A DNA stretch of 64,000 nt from Croceicoccus sp. (GCA_002694745.1 NZMY01000050.1:62001-126000), one strand, 5' to 3'; positions 52,851 through 62,517 are shown, counted from the first letter of the stretch. The notes: generated by a model not told the origin, from the sequence alone. Made by a program: numbers and translations.

Positions 52851-54413
52851 TCAGACCTCCGCCTCGATCTCGCGCAGGCTGCGGCCGCGGGTTTCGCGTC
52901 CGCATAGGCCGATCGCGGCAGCCGACAGGCCGAAGGGCACGATCAGCGCCGCCGCGACGCCGCCCATCGTGGGGATCAGCCCCGCCAGCGCCGTGACCTG
53001 CACGACGACTCCGCCCGCCTTGCTGCTGGCCGCGATCAGGCCGGTCGCGCGGCCCCTGATGCCCAGCGGGTAATTTTCCGCCGCATAGGGCAGCAGCACC
53101 GCGATCAGCCCGTTCGAGCCTGTCACCAGCATCGCGATCACCGCGATCAATATAGGCGGATGCGCCAAAATCGCGGGCGGCAGCAGGGCGCCCGCCAGTC
53201 CCACCATCGTCAGCAGCACCGTTCCGACCAGCGTGCGCACGCTGCTCCACCGGCTGTAAAGCAGCGCGGCGAGCGCGATGGTGGGCAGCGCGAGGAGGGT
53301 CGAACTGGCGATGATGCCGCTGGCCAGTTCGGCGTCGAAACCGCGGTCCTGCAGATCCGACGGCAACCACAGCAGCAGGCCGAAGGTGACGAAGCTCCAC
53401 GACAGGGCGGCCAGCACGAGGGCCGGGGTCAGGAAGCGGTGGCGGCCGATTACGACCGCCTCTGGGATTTGTGTCGCGGAAGCGGGCAGGCGCGGACGGG
53501 GCACGATGCCGAAGCGGCGCGCCATGTCGGCCAGCTCCGCGTCCATCCCGCGCTCTGCCAGAAAGCGCGGCGATTCGGGGATCCAGCGCGCGAGCAGCAG
53601 CAGCAAGATGCCCGTCGGAAAGCCCTGAAGCCACAGGCTGCGCCAGCCATAGACCGGTTCGAACAGATGCGCGGCTCCGCTGGCGGCGAGATAGCCGCCG
53701 ACGAGGCCCGTCCCCCCGACCAGCACCAGCACCCAGTTGCGATGGCGCGGGGGCATGATCTCTGCCAGCAGCGTATAGACGACGGGCAGCATGCCGCCTG
53801 CCGAACTGCCCATCAGGAAGCACATCACGAGGTTCCATTCGAACGAGGGCATCGCCCCGCAGATCGAGGTGGAAACAAACAAGATGGTCGACAGCAGGAT
53901 CGACACGCGCCGCCCATAGATATCGGCGAGCCAGCCCCAGACGAAGGATCCGACCACGGTGCCGGTCAAGGCAACCAGCGGCAGCAGCGCGGCGGTGGAG
54001 CGGGCGATCCCGTATTCGTCCCGCATGCCGGGGATTACGAAGCCCAAAGTGGCGGGCTTCATCGTATCGATCACCAGCGCCAGCACCAGCACCGCCAGCA
54101 CCGCCGCGTGCGAGCGGGTGAGCGGCGTATCGTCCGCCGCTTCATAGGATGTGCCCGCGCTGGAATCGTGCTGGGGCCGCCGTTTGGGCAGGGCGCCGAA
54201 GGTCGCGGCGGGAACGCCGACGCCGATCAGCGCCATGCCCAGATACATCCACCCGTCCATGGCCATGCCCGACAGGTGGCCTCCCATGCGGTGCTCCATC
54301 GCCAGCATCGGCAGATGAAGCAGCACGCCCGCCGCGATCGCGATGCAGCCTGCACAGAACAGGGGCCAACGCGGGCCGATGATCGAATGCTGCGAAAACG
54401 AATACACGGCCAA
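52851..54413 (-). CDS. MFS transporter
   Basis: About 520 residues from TTG 54413, which has GGGAGAG five bases upstream; GTG 54407 and an extension to 54464 are alternatives. Two extra N-terminal helices precede a 12-helix MFS core. The motif-A loop GWLADIYGRRVSILLS and an IPESPRFLAERG segment before the central loop match sugar/aromatic-acid porter subfamilies. It is in line with aroK and aroB, 54 bp after aroB, so an aromatic or shikimate-type substrate is possible but unproved. Confidence 0.86.
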   Translation of the reverse strand: MAVYSFSQHSIIGPRWPLFCAGCIAIAAGVLLHLPMLAMEHRMGGHLSGMAMDGWMYLGMALIGVGVPAATFGALPKRRPQHDSSAGTSYEAADDTPLTRSHAAVLAVLVLALVIDTMKPATLGFVIPGMRDEYGIARSTAALLPLVALTGTVVGSFVWGWLADIYGRRVSILLSTILFVSTSICGAMPSFEWNLVMCFLMGSSAGGMLPVVYTLLAEIMPPRHRNWVLVLVGGTGLVGGYLAASGAAHLFEPVYGWRSLWLQGFPTGILLLLLARWIPESPRFLAERGMDAELADMARRFGIVPRPRLPASATQIPEAVVIGRHRFLTPALVLAALSWSFVTFGLLLWLPSDLQDRGFDAELASGIIASSTLLALPTIALAALLYSRWSSVRTLVGTVLLTMVGLAGALLPPAILAHPPILIAVIAMLVTGSNGLIAVLLPYAAENYPLGIRGRATGLIAASSKAGGVVVQVTALAGLIPTMGGVAAALIVPFGLSAAAIGLCGRETRGRSLREIEAEV

Positions 54414-54467
54414 GCACGCTCTCCCTTCGGAACCTTGTGCTACTTCGCGCCGTATCGGGCGCAAAGA

Positions 54468-55580
54468 TTAGTGCGCGAGTTGTTCGTCCATAAACGCGGC
54501 CACGTCGTCCAGCGCGACATCCTTTGCCAGATATGTCCGCCCGATCCCGCGCATCAGCAGGAAGGGCAGGTTGCCCGCGTCCATCTTCTTGTCGTGCAGC
54601 ATGTGGTCGACCAGCCGGCGGCCGTCGCAGGTCAGGTCCAGTTCGGTGATGTCGGCGCGCATGTCCATCGCGCGAAAATGGGCGGCGATCCGCTCCGCGT
54701 CCTGCCCGTCCATCTCGCCCCGCCGCACCGAGTAGCGCGCGGCCAGCACCATGCCCATCGCCACGGCCTCGCCGTGGAGAAGGCGGCCCGAATAGCCGCA
54801 TTCCGCTTCCAGCGCGTGTCCGAATGTGTGGCCGAGATTGAGCAGCGCGCGTGTGCCGGTCGTCTCACGCTCATCCGCGGCGACGACGCGCGCCTTCGCC
54901 TCGACCGAGCGTCGGACGGCCTCGGCGCGCAAGGTTTCGTCGCCGGCCAGCAGGGCCGCGCCATTCGCCTCGCACCATTCGAAGAAGGCGGGATCGTCGA
55001 TCAGCCCGTATTTCACCACCTCGGCATAGCCTGCGCGCAGCTCGCGCGGGGGCAGGGTGGCAAGCGCGCCGATATCGGCCAGCACCAGCGCGGGCTGGTG
55101 GAACGCGCCGATCAGGTTCTTGCCTGCGCGCGTGTTGATCGCGGTCTTGCCGCCGACGCTGGAATCGACCTGCGCCAGCAGCGTGGTGGGAAGCTGGATG
55201 AAGCCGCAGCCGCGCTTGAGCACCGAGGCGGCGAAACCGGTCAGATCGCCGATCACCCCGCCGCCAAGGGCCAGTATGTGATCGCCCCGGTCGACCCCTT
55301 CGGCCAGCAGGAAGTCGCACAGCTGTTCCAAATGCGCCCAGTCCTTGGTCGATTCGCCCGCGGGCAGCACCAGCCAGCGCGCCTCTTTCCCGTCAGCCGC
55401 CAGCGAGGCGTCGATCGCGTCGCGCCACAGCGGCGCGACATGGGAATCGGTGACGATGGGCACGGCTTGCTTGCGCAGCAGCGGGCCGCACTGTGCGGCG
55501 ATGTCGGCCAGCAGGCCGCTGCCCACGCGCACATCATAGCTGCGGCCCGCCAGCGCGACGGGCACGGTTTCAGTGGTCAT
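54468..55580 (-). CDS. aroB: 3-dehydroquinate synthase
   Basis: 370 residues. The NAD-binding region GGGVIGDLTGFAASVLKRG, substrate loop PTTLLAQVDSSVGGKTAIN, RAGYAEVVKYGLI and zinc ligands in LNLGHTFGHALE and LLHGEAVAMGM are all present. It converts DAHP to 3-dehydroquinate, step two of the shikimate pathway. The start overlaps the aroK stop (ATGA), so both are co-translated. Confidence 0.96.
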   Translation of the reverse strand: MTTETVPVALAGRSYDVRVGSGLLADIAAQCGPLLRKQAVPIVTDSHVAPLWRDAIDASLAADGKEARWLVLPAGESTKDWAHLEQLCDFLLAEGVDRGDHILALGGGVIGDLTGFAASVLKRGCGFIQLPTTLLAQVDSSVGGKTAINTRAGKNLIGAFHQPALVLADIGALATLPPRELRAGYAEVVKYGLIDDPAFFEWCEANGAALLAGDETLRAEAVRRSVEAKARVVAADERETTGTRALLNLGHTFGHALEAECGYSGRLLHGEAVAMGMVLAARYSVRRGEMDGQDAERIAAHFRAMDMRADITELDLTCDGRRLVDHMLHDKKMDAGNLPFLLMRGIGRTYLAKDVALDDVAAFMDEQLAH

Positions 55581-56272
55581 GCAAGATAGTCCCCCAGCGC
55601 GGCGATGATGCGCGCGACGCCATTCGATTGCGGTCCGGTGTCGCTGGTGACGCGGATCGGCGCCTGCGCATAGGCGGGATTGCGCCGTTCCATCAGCTCG
55701 CCCAGCACCTTGCGCGGGTCCTTGCCGGTCAGCAAGGGCCGCGTGTTCTTGCGCGCGACGCGCGCGACCAGCGTGTCGAGTTCGGCATCCAGCCAGACCG
55801 CGATGGCGCGCTCGAGGATCAGCGCGCGCGTCTCGTCATCCGCGAAGGCGCCGCCGCCCGTCGCGATCACGGCGGGGCGGCCCGCGTTATCCTCTATCAG
55901 CCGGGCGATCACGCGGCGCTCGCCGTCGCGGAAATAATCCTCGCCAAAACGGTCGAATATTTCGGGAATGCTCATCTGCGCGGCCTTCACCACCTCGTCG
56001 TCCGCATCGACGAAGGGGGTGCCGAGGCATTGCGACAGGCGGCGTCCGACGGTGGACTTGCCCACGCCCATCAACCCCACCAGCACCACCGGCCGGTCGA
56101 GCCGCTGCGTCAGATCCGCCAGCGCCGCCGCGTCGGGCAGGGCGGGGGCGCCATCCCGATCGGCGGGATCCGGGGTGTCCGGATCCGGAATGCCTGACTC
56201 CGGCGTGCCTGAATCCGGGGCGCCTGAATCCGGCGTGTGCGCATCGCGCGGTGAATTGCGGGGCTTGGACAT
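55577..56272 (-). CDS. aroK: Shikimate kinase with repetitive N-terminal extension
   Basis: 231 residues. The kinase begins near residue 55: PVVLVGLMGVGKSTVGRRL is Walker A, FVDADDEVVKAA binds shikimate, and VIATGGGAF is the third motif. The first 45 residues are five-residue repeats of the type PDSGA/PESGI rich in Pro, Asp, Ser and Gly, encoded by tandem DNA repeats at about 56160-56250. The repeats are probably disordered and dispensable. It phosphorylates shikimate and is coupled to aroB. Confidence 0.94.
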   Translation of the reverse strand: MSKPRNSPRDAHTPDSGAPDSGTPESGIPDPDTPDPADRDGAPALPDAAALADLTQRLDRPVVLVGLMGVGKSTVGRRLSQCLGTPFVDADDEVVKAAQMSIPEIFDRFGEDYFRDGERRVIARLIEDNAGRPAVIATGGGAFADDETRALILERAIAVWLDAELDTLVARVARKNTRPLLTGKDPRKVLGELMERRNPAYAQAPIRVTSDTGPQSNGVARIIAALGDYLA

Positions 56273-56372
56273 TGAGCAATGCCTATAGTTGGGCTAACCG
56301 GTCATGCAAGCGCGCGCCGCCGCTTCCCCTGATACCGCGATTGAGCAATAGGGGGTTCAGCGGCGATCCCGC

Positions 56373-56582
56373 ATGTCGCGCGCAAAGCAGGTGATGGTGA
56401 GTACGATTTCGCGCAAGTCCCCGAACAAAGCAGCGCTGCCGAGATGGGTCTGGATCGCAGGCGCCGTCGCGCTGGCGGTGATCGTCTATGCCTGGATCGA
56501 TGGCGGCTACCGCGACGTGCGGCCCATAGAGCAGCCGCTGGATCCCGTGACCGCAACCGATGCAGCAGGTGAAGACGCATGA
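56373..56582 (+). CDS. Small single-pass membrane protein
   Basis: 69 residues with one transmembrane helix (WVWIAGAVALAVIVYAWIDGGY) after a basic N-terminus; a second in-frame start at 56394 is possible. Its stop overlaps the next gene by four bases (ATGA), so it is coupled to the secreted 627-residue protein. Function unknown. Confidence 0.65.
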   Translation: MSRAKQVMVSTISRKSPNKAALPRWVWIAGAVALAVIVYAWIDGGYRDVRPIEQPLDPVTATDAAGEDA

Positions 56583-58462
56583 GGCTGCGCGCGCGGCTGA
56601 TGCCCGCGGCGCTGCTGGCGGCGACGCCCGCGGCGGTGCTGATGGCGCAGGAATCGCCCGAATCGCTGTTGCCGCCGGGCTTCGACGATCCCGCGCCCGC
56701 TCCGGCGCCTGCGCCCGCTCCGCGCCCTGCGCCCCGGCCTTCGCCCGCACCGACCGCCGCGCCGCGCCCGTCGCCTGCGCCATCGGGCGACGGATCGGTG
56801 TCGCAGCCCGTCGTGCAGGATGCCACCGGCACTTCGGGTGAGGCGGAAAGGCCGCGTTCGCGGGCCGAGCAGGCGCGCGAGATGCTCGACCGACTGCCTT
56901 CGCTGGAAGAGCTGGAGGCGATGGACACGGACGAGTTGGACGAGTTGCTCGGCCTGAAGCCCACTTTCGACATTCCGCCCGCCGCGCGCCGGTCGACCGA
57001 CCGGGTCGGGCTGCTCAGCCGCGAAGAAGGCGGCATGGGCGCGACCGCGCTGACCAATACGCGCGCCGCTTTCGTGCGGCGGGTGCTGGCGGGTACGCGC
57101 GGGCCGCTGGTGTCGCGCTGGGGGCATATCGTGCTGCGCCGCGCATTGGCGACGCGGATGGCCGCGCCTGCCGGAATGACCGGGGTCAGCTTTGCCGCCT
57201 TGCGCGCCAACCTGCTGAACCGGCTGGGCGAGCCGGTGGTGGCGCGCGCGCTGGTGCAGGAAATCGATACCGCCGAATACAGCCAGCCGCTGATTTCGGC
57301 GGCCTATGCATCCTATCTGGGCACCGGCGATTTCACCGGGGCGTGCCCGATGATGCGGCTCCACGGCGCGTCGCGCGAAGACGAGCAGTGGGAATTGTGG
57401 CGCGCGATTTGTTCGACCTATTCGGGCGAGAGCGGCGGCATGGACCGGATCGAACGCGTAGTGCGGCGCGGCGGCGAGGGGCGCTTCGACGCCTTGCTGG
57501 CGCAGAAATATGCAGGCGCGGTCGGGCGGCAGCGCCGCGCGGTCACGCTGGAATGGGATACGGTCGACGAGCTGTCTCCGTGGCGCTATGCGCTGGCGAC
57601 CGCGACCGGGGCGGAGGTACCCGAAGGGCTGCGCGCGGCGGGCGGGCAGCGCTATCTGATGATGGCGGCGCATTCGCCGGCGGTCGATATCGTCACGCGC
57701 GCCGATGCGTCTGATCTGGCCGGGCGGCGCGGCATCTATTCCAGCACCGCGATGGTCGATCTCTATTCGCAGATCTACGACGACACCGAATTGTCGGGTG
57801 ACGAGGCGGCGCGCGCCTCTCTGCTGCGCGAGGCCTATGTCGGGACCCCGGCGGAGCGGCTGGAAGCGATGCGCGACATCTGGGGCGGGGACGGCGAGAG
57901 CCGCTATGCGCGTCAGGTGCTGACCGCCTATGCCGCCGCGCGCATGCCGGTGAACGAGGAGATGGCCGATGCGGCGGGCGATCTGATCGCATCCATGCTG
58001 TCGGCGGGGCTGGACCGCAATGCGATCCGCTGGTTCAGCGTGGTACCGGTTGGGAGCCATGGCTGGGCGCAGCTGGTGTTGGCGGTGCCGACACGCAACG
58101 CGCCGGTCGAGGAAGGTTCGATCCGCAGCTTCATGGAAAACGACGGCGAGGGACTGCGCTCGCGGTTCCTCGTCGCGGGCCTTGCGGGGCTTGGCCGGAT
58201 GACGCCTGCCAACGTAGACGAATTGTCGGGCGATCTGGGCTTCGACCTGTCGCGCCAGACGGCGTGGACGCGCGCGATCGCGCGAGCGGGCGAGCGGGGC
58301 AATCCGGTGCTGGTGACGATGCTGGCAGGCCTTGGCATGCAGGGGTCCAGCTGGTCGAAGATGACGCCGCTTCATCTTTACCACATCGTGTCGGCGATGA
58401 AGGCCGCGGGGCTTGAGGCCGAGGCGCGCATGATCGCGGCCGAAGCCGTCGCGAGGGCGTAA
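56579..58462 (+). CDS. Large exported hypothetical protein, helical repeat type
   Basis: 627 residues with a signal peptide (RLMPAALLAATPAAVLMAQ), a Pro/Ala-rich linker (about 35-75), and then a long alpha-helical region without a recognised domain. Helix pairs such as LLNRLGEPVVARALVQEID and YASYLGTGDFTGACPMMRLHG suggest TPR- or Sel1-like scaffolding. It sits between aroK and xerD and is coupled to the small membrane protein upstream, so a membrane-anchored periplasmic complex is likely. I do not recognise the family. Confidence 0.75.
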   Translation: MRLRARLMPAALLAATPAAVLMAQESPESLLPPGFDDPAPAPAPAPAPRPAPRPSPAPTAAPRPSPAPSGDGSVSQPVVQDATGTSGEAERPRSRAEQAREMLDRLPSLEELEAMDTDELDELLGLKPTFDIPPAARRSTDRVGLLSREEGGMGATALTNTRAAFVRRVLAGTRGPLVSRWGHIVLRRALATRMAAPAGMTGVSFAALRANLLNRLGEPVVARALVQEIDTAEYSQPLISAAYASYLGTGDFTGACPMMRLHGASREDEQWELWRAICSTYSGESGGMDRIERVVRRGGEGRFDALLAQKYAGAVGRQRRAVTLEWDTVDELSPWRYALATATGAEVPEGLRAAGGQRYLMMAAHSPAVDIVTRADASDLAGRRGIYSSTAMVDLYSQIYDDTELSGDEAARASLLREAYVGTPAERLEAMRDIWGGDGESRYARQVLTAYAAARMPVNEEMADAAGDLIASMLSAGLDRNAIRWFSVVPVGSHGWAQLVLAVPTRNAPVEEGSIRSFMENDGEGLRSRFLVAGLAGLGRMTPANVDELSGDLGFDLSRQTAWTRAIARAGERGNPVLVTMLAGLGMQGSSWSKMTPLHLYHIVSAMKAAGLEAEARMIAAEAVARA

Positions 58463-58477
58463 GGGACGCGTGCGCGC

Positions 58478-59383
58478 ATGAGCCGCGCCGAAATCCGCGA
58501 ATTCCTCGCCCATCTGGCGGCGGAGCGCGGGGCGGCGACCAATACGCTGGCGGCCTATGCCCGCGAACTCGATGCGGCGCGCGAACTTGTGCCCGATCTC
58601 GTGCATGCGGACGGCGAGGCGCTGTCGGGGCTGGGCGGCGAATGGGCGCATCTGGCGCCTTCCAGCTTGGCGCGGCGCTGTTCGGCCTTGCGGCAATTCT
58701 ACGGTTTTCTGGTCGACGAGGGCGTGCGCGAGGACGATCCGTCGGACGCTCTGCCGCGCCCGCAAACCCGCCGTCCGCTGCCGCGCCTGCTGACGCATGA
58801 CCAGATCACCGCGCTGTTCGCCGCCGCCGAGGACGAGGCGCGGACCGAAAAGCCCGAGGCGGTTCGCATGCTGGCGCTGCTGGAACTGCTGTATGGATCG
58901 GGACTGCGCGCGACCGAGCTGGTGTCGCTGCCTTTGAACAGCGTGCCGCGCGATGCGCCGCTGCTGACGCTGACGGGCAAGGGCGGCAAGCAGCGCATGG
59001 TGCCGGTCTCGACCCGCGCGCGCCATGCGCTGTCGGCATGGCTGGCAAAGCGCGTCGTTCCGGCCACGAACGACAAGGCGGCGCGTTTCCTGTTCCCTTC
59101 GCGCACCGGGCATATCAGCCGGGTGCGCCTGTTCCAGTTGCTGCGCGCGCTGGCGGGGCGGGCGGGGATCGATCCGCAAGCGATCAGCCCGCATGTGCTG
59201 CGCCATGCATTCGCGACCCATCTGCTGGAGGGCGGGGCGGATCTGCGCGTGCTGCAGACCCTGCTGGGCCATGCCGACATCTCGACCACGCAGATCTATA
59301 CCCATGTCGATTCGGCGCGGTTGGTCGAACTGGTGAACCAGCGCCATCCGCTTGCGCGCGGGGTGGGCGGCGGTGCACGCTGA
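58478..59383 (+). CDS. xerD: Tyrosine recombinase XerD
   Basis: 301 residues. An N-terminal SAM-like DNA-binding domain is followed by the catalytic domain with Arg144, Lys168, His239, Arg242, His265 and nucleophile Tyr274 in the SPHVLRHAFATHLLEGGADLRVLQTLLGHADISTTQIYTHV block. It resolves chromosome dimers at dif with XerC. The neighbourhood is ordinary, so it is housekeeping rather than a mobile-element integrase. Confidence 0.94.
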   Translation: MSRAEIREFLAHLAAERGAATNTLAAYARELDAARELVPDLVHADGEALSGLGGEWAHLAPSSLARRCSALRQFYGFLVDEGVREDDPSDALPRPQTRRPLPRLLTHDQITALFAAAEDEARTEKPEAVRMLALLELLYGSGLRATELVSLPLNSVPRDAPLLTLTGKGGKQRMVPVSTRARHALSAWLAKRVVPATNDKAARFLFPSRTGHISRVRLFQLLRALAGRAGIDPQAISPHVLRHAFATHLLEGGADLRVLQTLLGHADISTTQIYTHVDSARLVELVNQRHPLARGVGGGAR

Positions 59384-59430
59384 ACGGCAGCCTCTTGCCG
59401 TTTCCCCCGACTGCGGTTAGCGCACCGGCC

Positions 59431-60387
59431 ATGATTTCCTATCTCGAATTCGAAAAGCCGCTGGCCGAGCTGGAAGCGCAGATCAAGGCGCTGCGCGACA
59501 CGTCGGACAAGGACGAAGTCGTCGACATCAGTTCCGAGGTGTCGAAGCTGGAGGCCAAGGCCGCCAACCAGCGCGCGCAGATCTATCGCAACCTGTCGCC
59601 CTGGCAGAAGACGCAGGTCGCCCGCCATCCGCAGCGCCCGCATTTCAAGGATTACGTCGCGCATATCGCCGACGATTTCATGGCGCTGGGCGGCGACCGC
59701 AGCTTTGCCGACGATCAGGCGATCCTGGGCGGTTTCGCCACGCTGAAGACCGGGCAGAAGGTCATGCTGATCGGCCATGAAAAGGGCCATGACGTGCAGT
59801 CGCGGCTCCGGCACAATTTCGGCATGGGCAAGCCCGAAGGCTATCGCAAGGCGGTGCGGCTGATGGAGATGGCGGGTCGTTTCGGCCTGCCGGTCGTCAC
59901 GTTGGTCGATACCTCGGGCGCGTTTCCGGGGATCGAGGCCGAGGAACGCGGTCAGGCCGAGGCGATCGCCCGCGCGACGCAGGCCTGCCTCGACCTGCCG
60001 GTGCCGATGGTCGCGACCATCGTGGGCGAGGGCGGATCGGGCGGCGCGGTCGCGCTGGCCTCTGCCGAGCGCGTGATGATGATGGAACACGCGGTCTATT
60101 CGGTGATCAGCCCCGAGGGCTGCGCATCGATCCTGTGGCGCACGGCGGAAAAGGCGCCCGATGCGGCCGAGGCGATGAAGGTCACCGCGCAGAACCTGAA
60201 GGAACTGGGCGTGATCGACCGGATCGTGCCCGAACCTCTGGGCGGCGCGCACCGCGATCCGGCCGCGGCGGCAGAGGCGCTGGGCGCGGCGATCGACGAG
60301 GAGCTGACCGGTCTGGCCGGGCTGGACGCGGGCGAGTTGCAGGCGCGGCGGGCGGATCGGTTCCTGAAGATCGGATCGTCCTTCTAG
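59431..60387 (+). CDS. accA: Acetyl-CoA carboxylase carboxyltransferase subunit alpha
   Basis: 318 residues starting MISYLEFEKPLAELE, the conserved AccA N-terminus. GGDRSFADDQAILGGFA, LPVVTLVDTSGAFPGIEAEERGQ and VGEGGSGGAVALASAERVMMMEHAVYSVISPEGCASILW match the CoA-binding crotonase-like core. With AccD it transfers the carboxyl group from biotin to acetyl-CoA for fatty-acid synthesis. It follows xerD on the same strand. Confidence 0.96.
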   Translation: MISYLEFEKPLAELEAQIKALRDTSDKDEVVDISSEVSKLEAKAANQRAQIYRNLSPWQKTQVARHPQRPHFKDYVAHIADDFMALGGDRSFADDQAILGGFATLKTGQKVMLIGHEKGHDVQSRLRHNFGMGKPEGYRKAVRLMEMAGRFGLPVVTLVDTSGAFPGIEAEERGQAEAIARATQACLDLPVPMVATIVGEGGSGGAVALASAERVMMMEHAVYSVISPEGCASILWRTAEKAPDAAEAMKVTAQNLKELGVIDRIVPEPLGGAHRDPAAAAEALGAAIDEELTGLAGLDAGELQARRADRFLKIGSSF

Positions 60388-60582
60388 CGACAGGTTCGGC
60401 GGGTGCGTCCAGCACAGGCGTCCGGCACCGGCGACCTTTCCATCCCGTTCAGGCTGCGGGAACAATTGCTGTCATATCTTGGTTTTACCGGACATGGGGA
60501 CTTCAGCGCCGCTCGGTCAGGGGCGGCGCTGATTGCTTTCCCGACCAATGAATCCGCCCGTGAGAGCAGGGAGCCGATGCCG

Positions 60583-62097
60583 ATGAACCGCCCTAAGTTT
60601 TTTCATAAGAATATCCGTCGCCGCACCGGTCTGGCGCTGGCCTCTGCCGGTGCGCTGGCGATGGCGCTGACAGGCTGTGTCGGCGCGACCACCGCGCCGG
60701 TGACGCCGGGGCAGGCCGGCGCGATCACGGCGCAGGAAAAGCAGTACGGCGCCGAGGCGCATCCGCAATTGCTGCAACAGTTCGGCGGCGCATATAACGC
60801 GCCGGTGTCCAATTACGTCGAGCGCGTGGGCAAGAATATCGCCGCGCAGTCCGGCCTCGCCAGCGCGCGCGATGCCTATACGGTGACGCTGCTCAACAGC
60901 CCGGTGAACAACGCCTTCGCGATCCCGGGCGGCTATATCTACACCACGCGCCAGCTTGTCGGGCTGATGGATAACGAGGCCGAGCTGGCCGCCGTGCTTG
61001 GGCACGAGGTCGGCCATGTCGCCGCCCGCCATTCGCAGCAGCGCCAGCAGGCGGCGCAGCAAAACTCTCTGCTGGGCGTGCTGGGCGCGGTGGTGTCGGG
61101 CGTGCTGCTCGGCAATTCGCAGCTGGGCCAGCTGGGGCAGGAACTGGCGATGCAGGGCTCGCAGCTCCTTACCCTCAAATACTCGCGCAGTCAGGAAATG
61201 CAGGCCGACGACCTGGGCGTCGCCTATCTGTCGAGCGCGGGTTACGAGCCGATGGCCATGGCGTCGGTTCTGGAAAGCCTTGCGCAGCAGAACAATCTCG
61301 ACGCGCAGCTGATGGGTTCGTCCGCGTCGAATCAGGTGCCCGAATGGGCCAGCACCCACCCCGATCCCGCCAGCCGGGTGCGCGATGCGGCGCAGGATGC
61401 GCAGGGCAAGCCGGGTTCGGTGACGAATCGCGACGCGTTCCTTACTGCGATCAACGGCATGCTGTACGGCGACGATCCCAAGCAGGGCATCGTCGACGGG
61501 GCGAGCTTCGTCCACCCGGACCTGCGTTTCGCGTTCCAGGCGCCGAGCGGCTTTTTCCTCGTGAACGGCACGCAGGCGGTGTCGATCAGCGGCCAGTCGG
61601 GTCGCGGGCAGCTGTCGTCGGGTCCCTATTCGGGCAATTTGAACAACTACATCAACAGCGTGTTCGGCGCGCTGACGGGTGACGGGCAGGCGCAGGTGCA
61701 GCCCGCGCAGATCCAGCGCACGACGGTGAACGGCATTCCGGCGGCCTATGGCACCGCGCGCGCCAATACCGGAAATGGATCGGTGGACGTGACGGTGTTC
61801 GCCTATGAATTCTCGAACAGTCAGGCGTTCCATTTCGTCACGATCACGCAGGCCGGGCAGGCGGGCGTGTTCAACCCGATGTACCAGTCGATGCGCCGCA
61901 TTTCGGCAAGCGAGGCGGCGAATGTGAAGCCGCGCAAGATCTCGGTCGTGACCGTCAAGTCAGGCGACACGATGCAGGGTCTGGCGAGCCGGATGGCCTA
62001 TGACAACGGAAAGCTGGAGCGCTTCATGGTGCTCAATTCGCTGTCGCAGAACTCGACGTTACAGCCGGGGCAGAAGGTGAAGCTGGTCACCTATTGA
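60583..62097 (+). CDS. M48 family metalloprotease lipoprotein with LysM domain
   Basis: About 504 residues from ATG 60583, placed nine bases after GGGAG; ATG 60577 is the alternative. The lipobox is ALTGC near residue 28. The zinc motif is LGHEVGHVAARHSQQRQQ near residue 140, with the third-ligand Glu in SRSQEMQADDLGVAYL. A C-terminal LysM repeat (VTVKSGDTMQGLASRMAY...LQPGQKVKLV) binds peptidoglycan. It resembles BepA/LoiP-type periplasmic proteases that control outer-membrane assembly. Confidence 0.92.
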   Translation: MNRPKFFHKNIRRRTGLALASAGALAMALTGCVGATTAPVTPGQAGAITAQEKQYGAEAHPQLLQQFGGAYNAPVSNYVERVGKNIAAQSGLASARDAYTVTLLNSPVNNAFAIPGGYIYTTRQLVGLMDNEAELAAVLGHEVGHVAARHSQQRQQAAQQNSLLGVLGAVVSGVLLGNSQLGQLGQELAMQGSQLLTLKYSRSQEMQADDLGVAYLSSAGYEPMAMASVLESLAQQNNLDAQLMGSSASNQVPEWASTHPDPASRVRDAAQDAQGKPGSVTNRDAFLTAINGMLYGDDPKQGIVDGASFVHPDLRFAFQAPSGFFLVNGTQAVSISGQSGRGQLSSGPYSGNLNNYINSVFGALTGDGQAQVQPAQIQRTTVNGIPAAYGTARANTGNGSVDVTVFAYEFSNSQAFHFVTITQAGQAGVFNPMYQSMRRISASEAANVKPRKISVVTVKSGDTMQGLASRMAYDNGKLERFMVLNSLSQNSTLQPGQKVKLVTY

Positions 62098-62141
62098 TCG
62101 GCTTTTCCGGCGAACCCCTTTTCCGGGTAACCAACGACAAA

Positions 62142-62165
62142 GGGGCGGCAGTTTCCTGCCGCCCC
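62142..62165. terminator. Bidirectional terminator between the M48 gene and the Flp pilin
   Basis: GGGGCGGCAG and CTGCCGCCCC form a perfect 10-bp stem with a TTTC loop. A-rich sequence precedes it, giving a short U-run for minus-strand transcripts. It lies between convergent stops. Confidence 0.75.
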
Positions 62166-62191
62166 TCCGCTCAGTAACGGTTGCCCGTAAA

Positions 62192-62377
62192 TTAGGGAGC
62201 GGTCGAGGCGTTGGCGCCCTTGAGGCCAGTGTCGACCGTGCCGAAGGTGTTCGAGAGCGAACCGCCCAGCGAGGTCAGCGCGGTGATGCAAGCCACGGCG
62301 ATCAGAGCGGCGATCAGGCCGTATTCGATCGCGGTCGCGCCGGATTCGTCGTTCAGGATTTCGTTGAAAAGCTTCAT
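62192..62377 (-). CDS. Flp family type IVb pilin
   Basis: 61 residues, MKLFNEILNDESGATAIEYGLIAALIAVACITAL. The GATAIEYGLIA segment is the prepilin cleavage and helix signature of Flp pilins, and the glutamate five residues after the cleavage Gly is present. AGGAGAA upstream confirms the start at 62377. It would form Tad-type adhesive pili; the Tad secretion genes are not in this window. Confidence 0.93.
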   Translation of the reverse strand: MKLFNEILNDESGATAIEYGLIAALIAVACITALTSLGGSLSNTFGTVDTGLKGANASTAP

Positions 62378-62517
62378 GGGTATTCTCCTGGTCAAATAAA
62401 GTACTTCAATTCACCAGCTCTTTCCCGATTTGGCAGAAGTCATTTCTGAATTCCGGTGCCCCCAAAGTCTGGATCAAGCCCTCTCTTCCTAGTTTAAGAT
62501 CCTGAATTATTCGTAAA

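Noticed and set aside
53160-59347. Frames of 809 and 946 codons opposite the MFS-aroB and xerD regions
   Set aside because: Both cross several real genes and intergenic spaces, which real coding sequence would not do.
58478-59383. XerD as the integrase of a mobile element
   Set aside because: Motifs and length fit the housekeeping recombinase, and flanking genes (accA, aroK region) are chromosomal core with no att-like repeats or phage genes.
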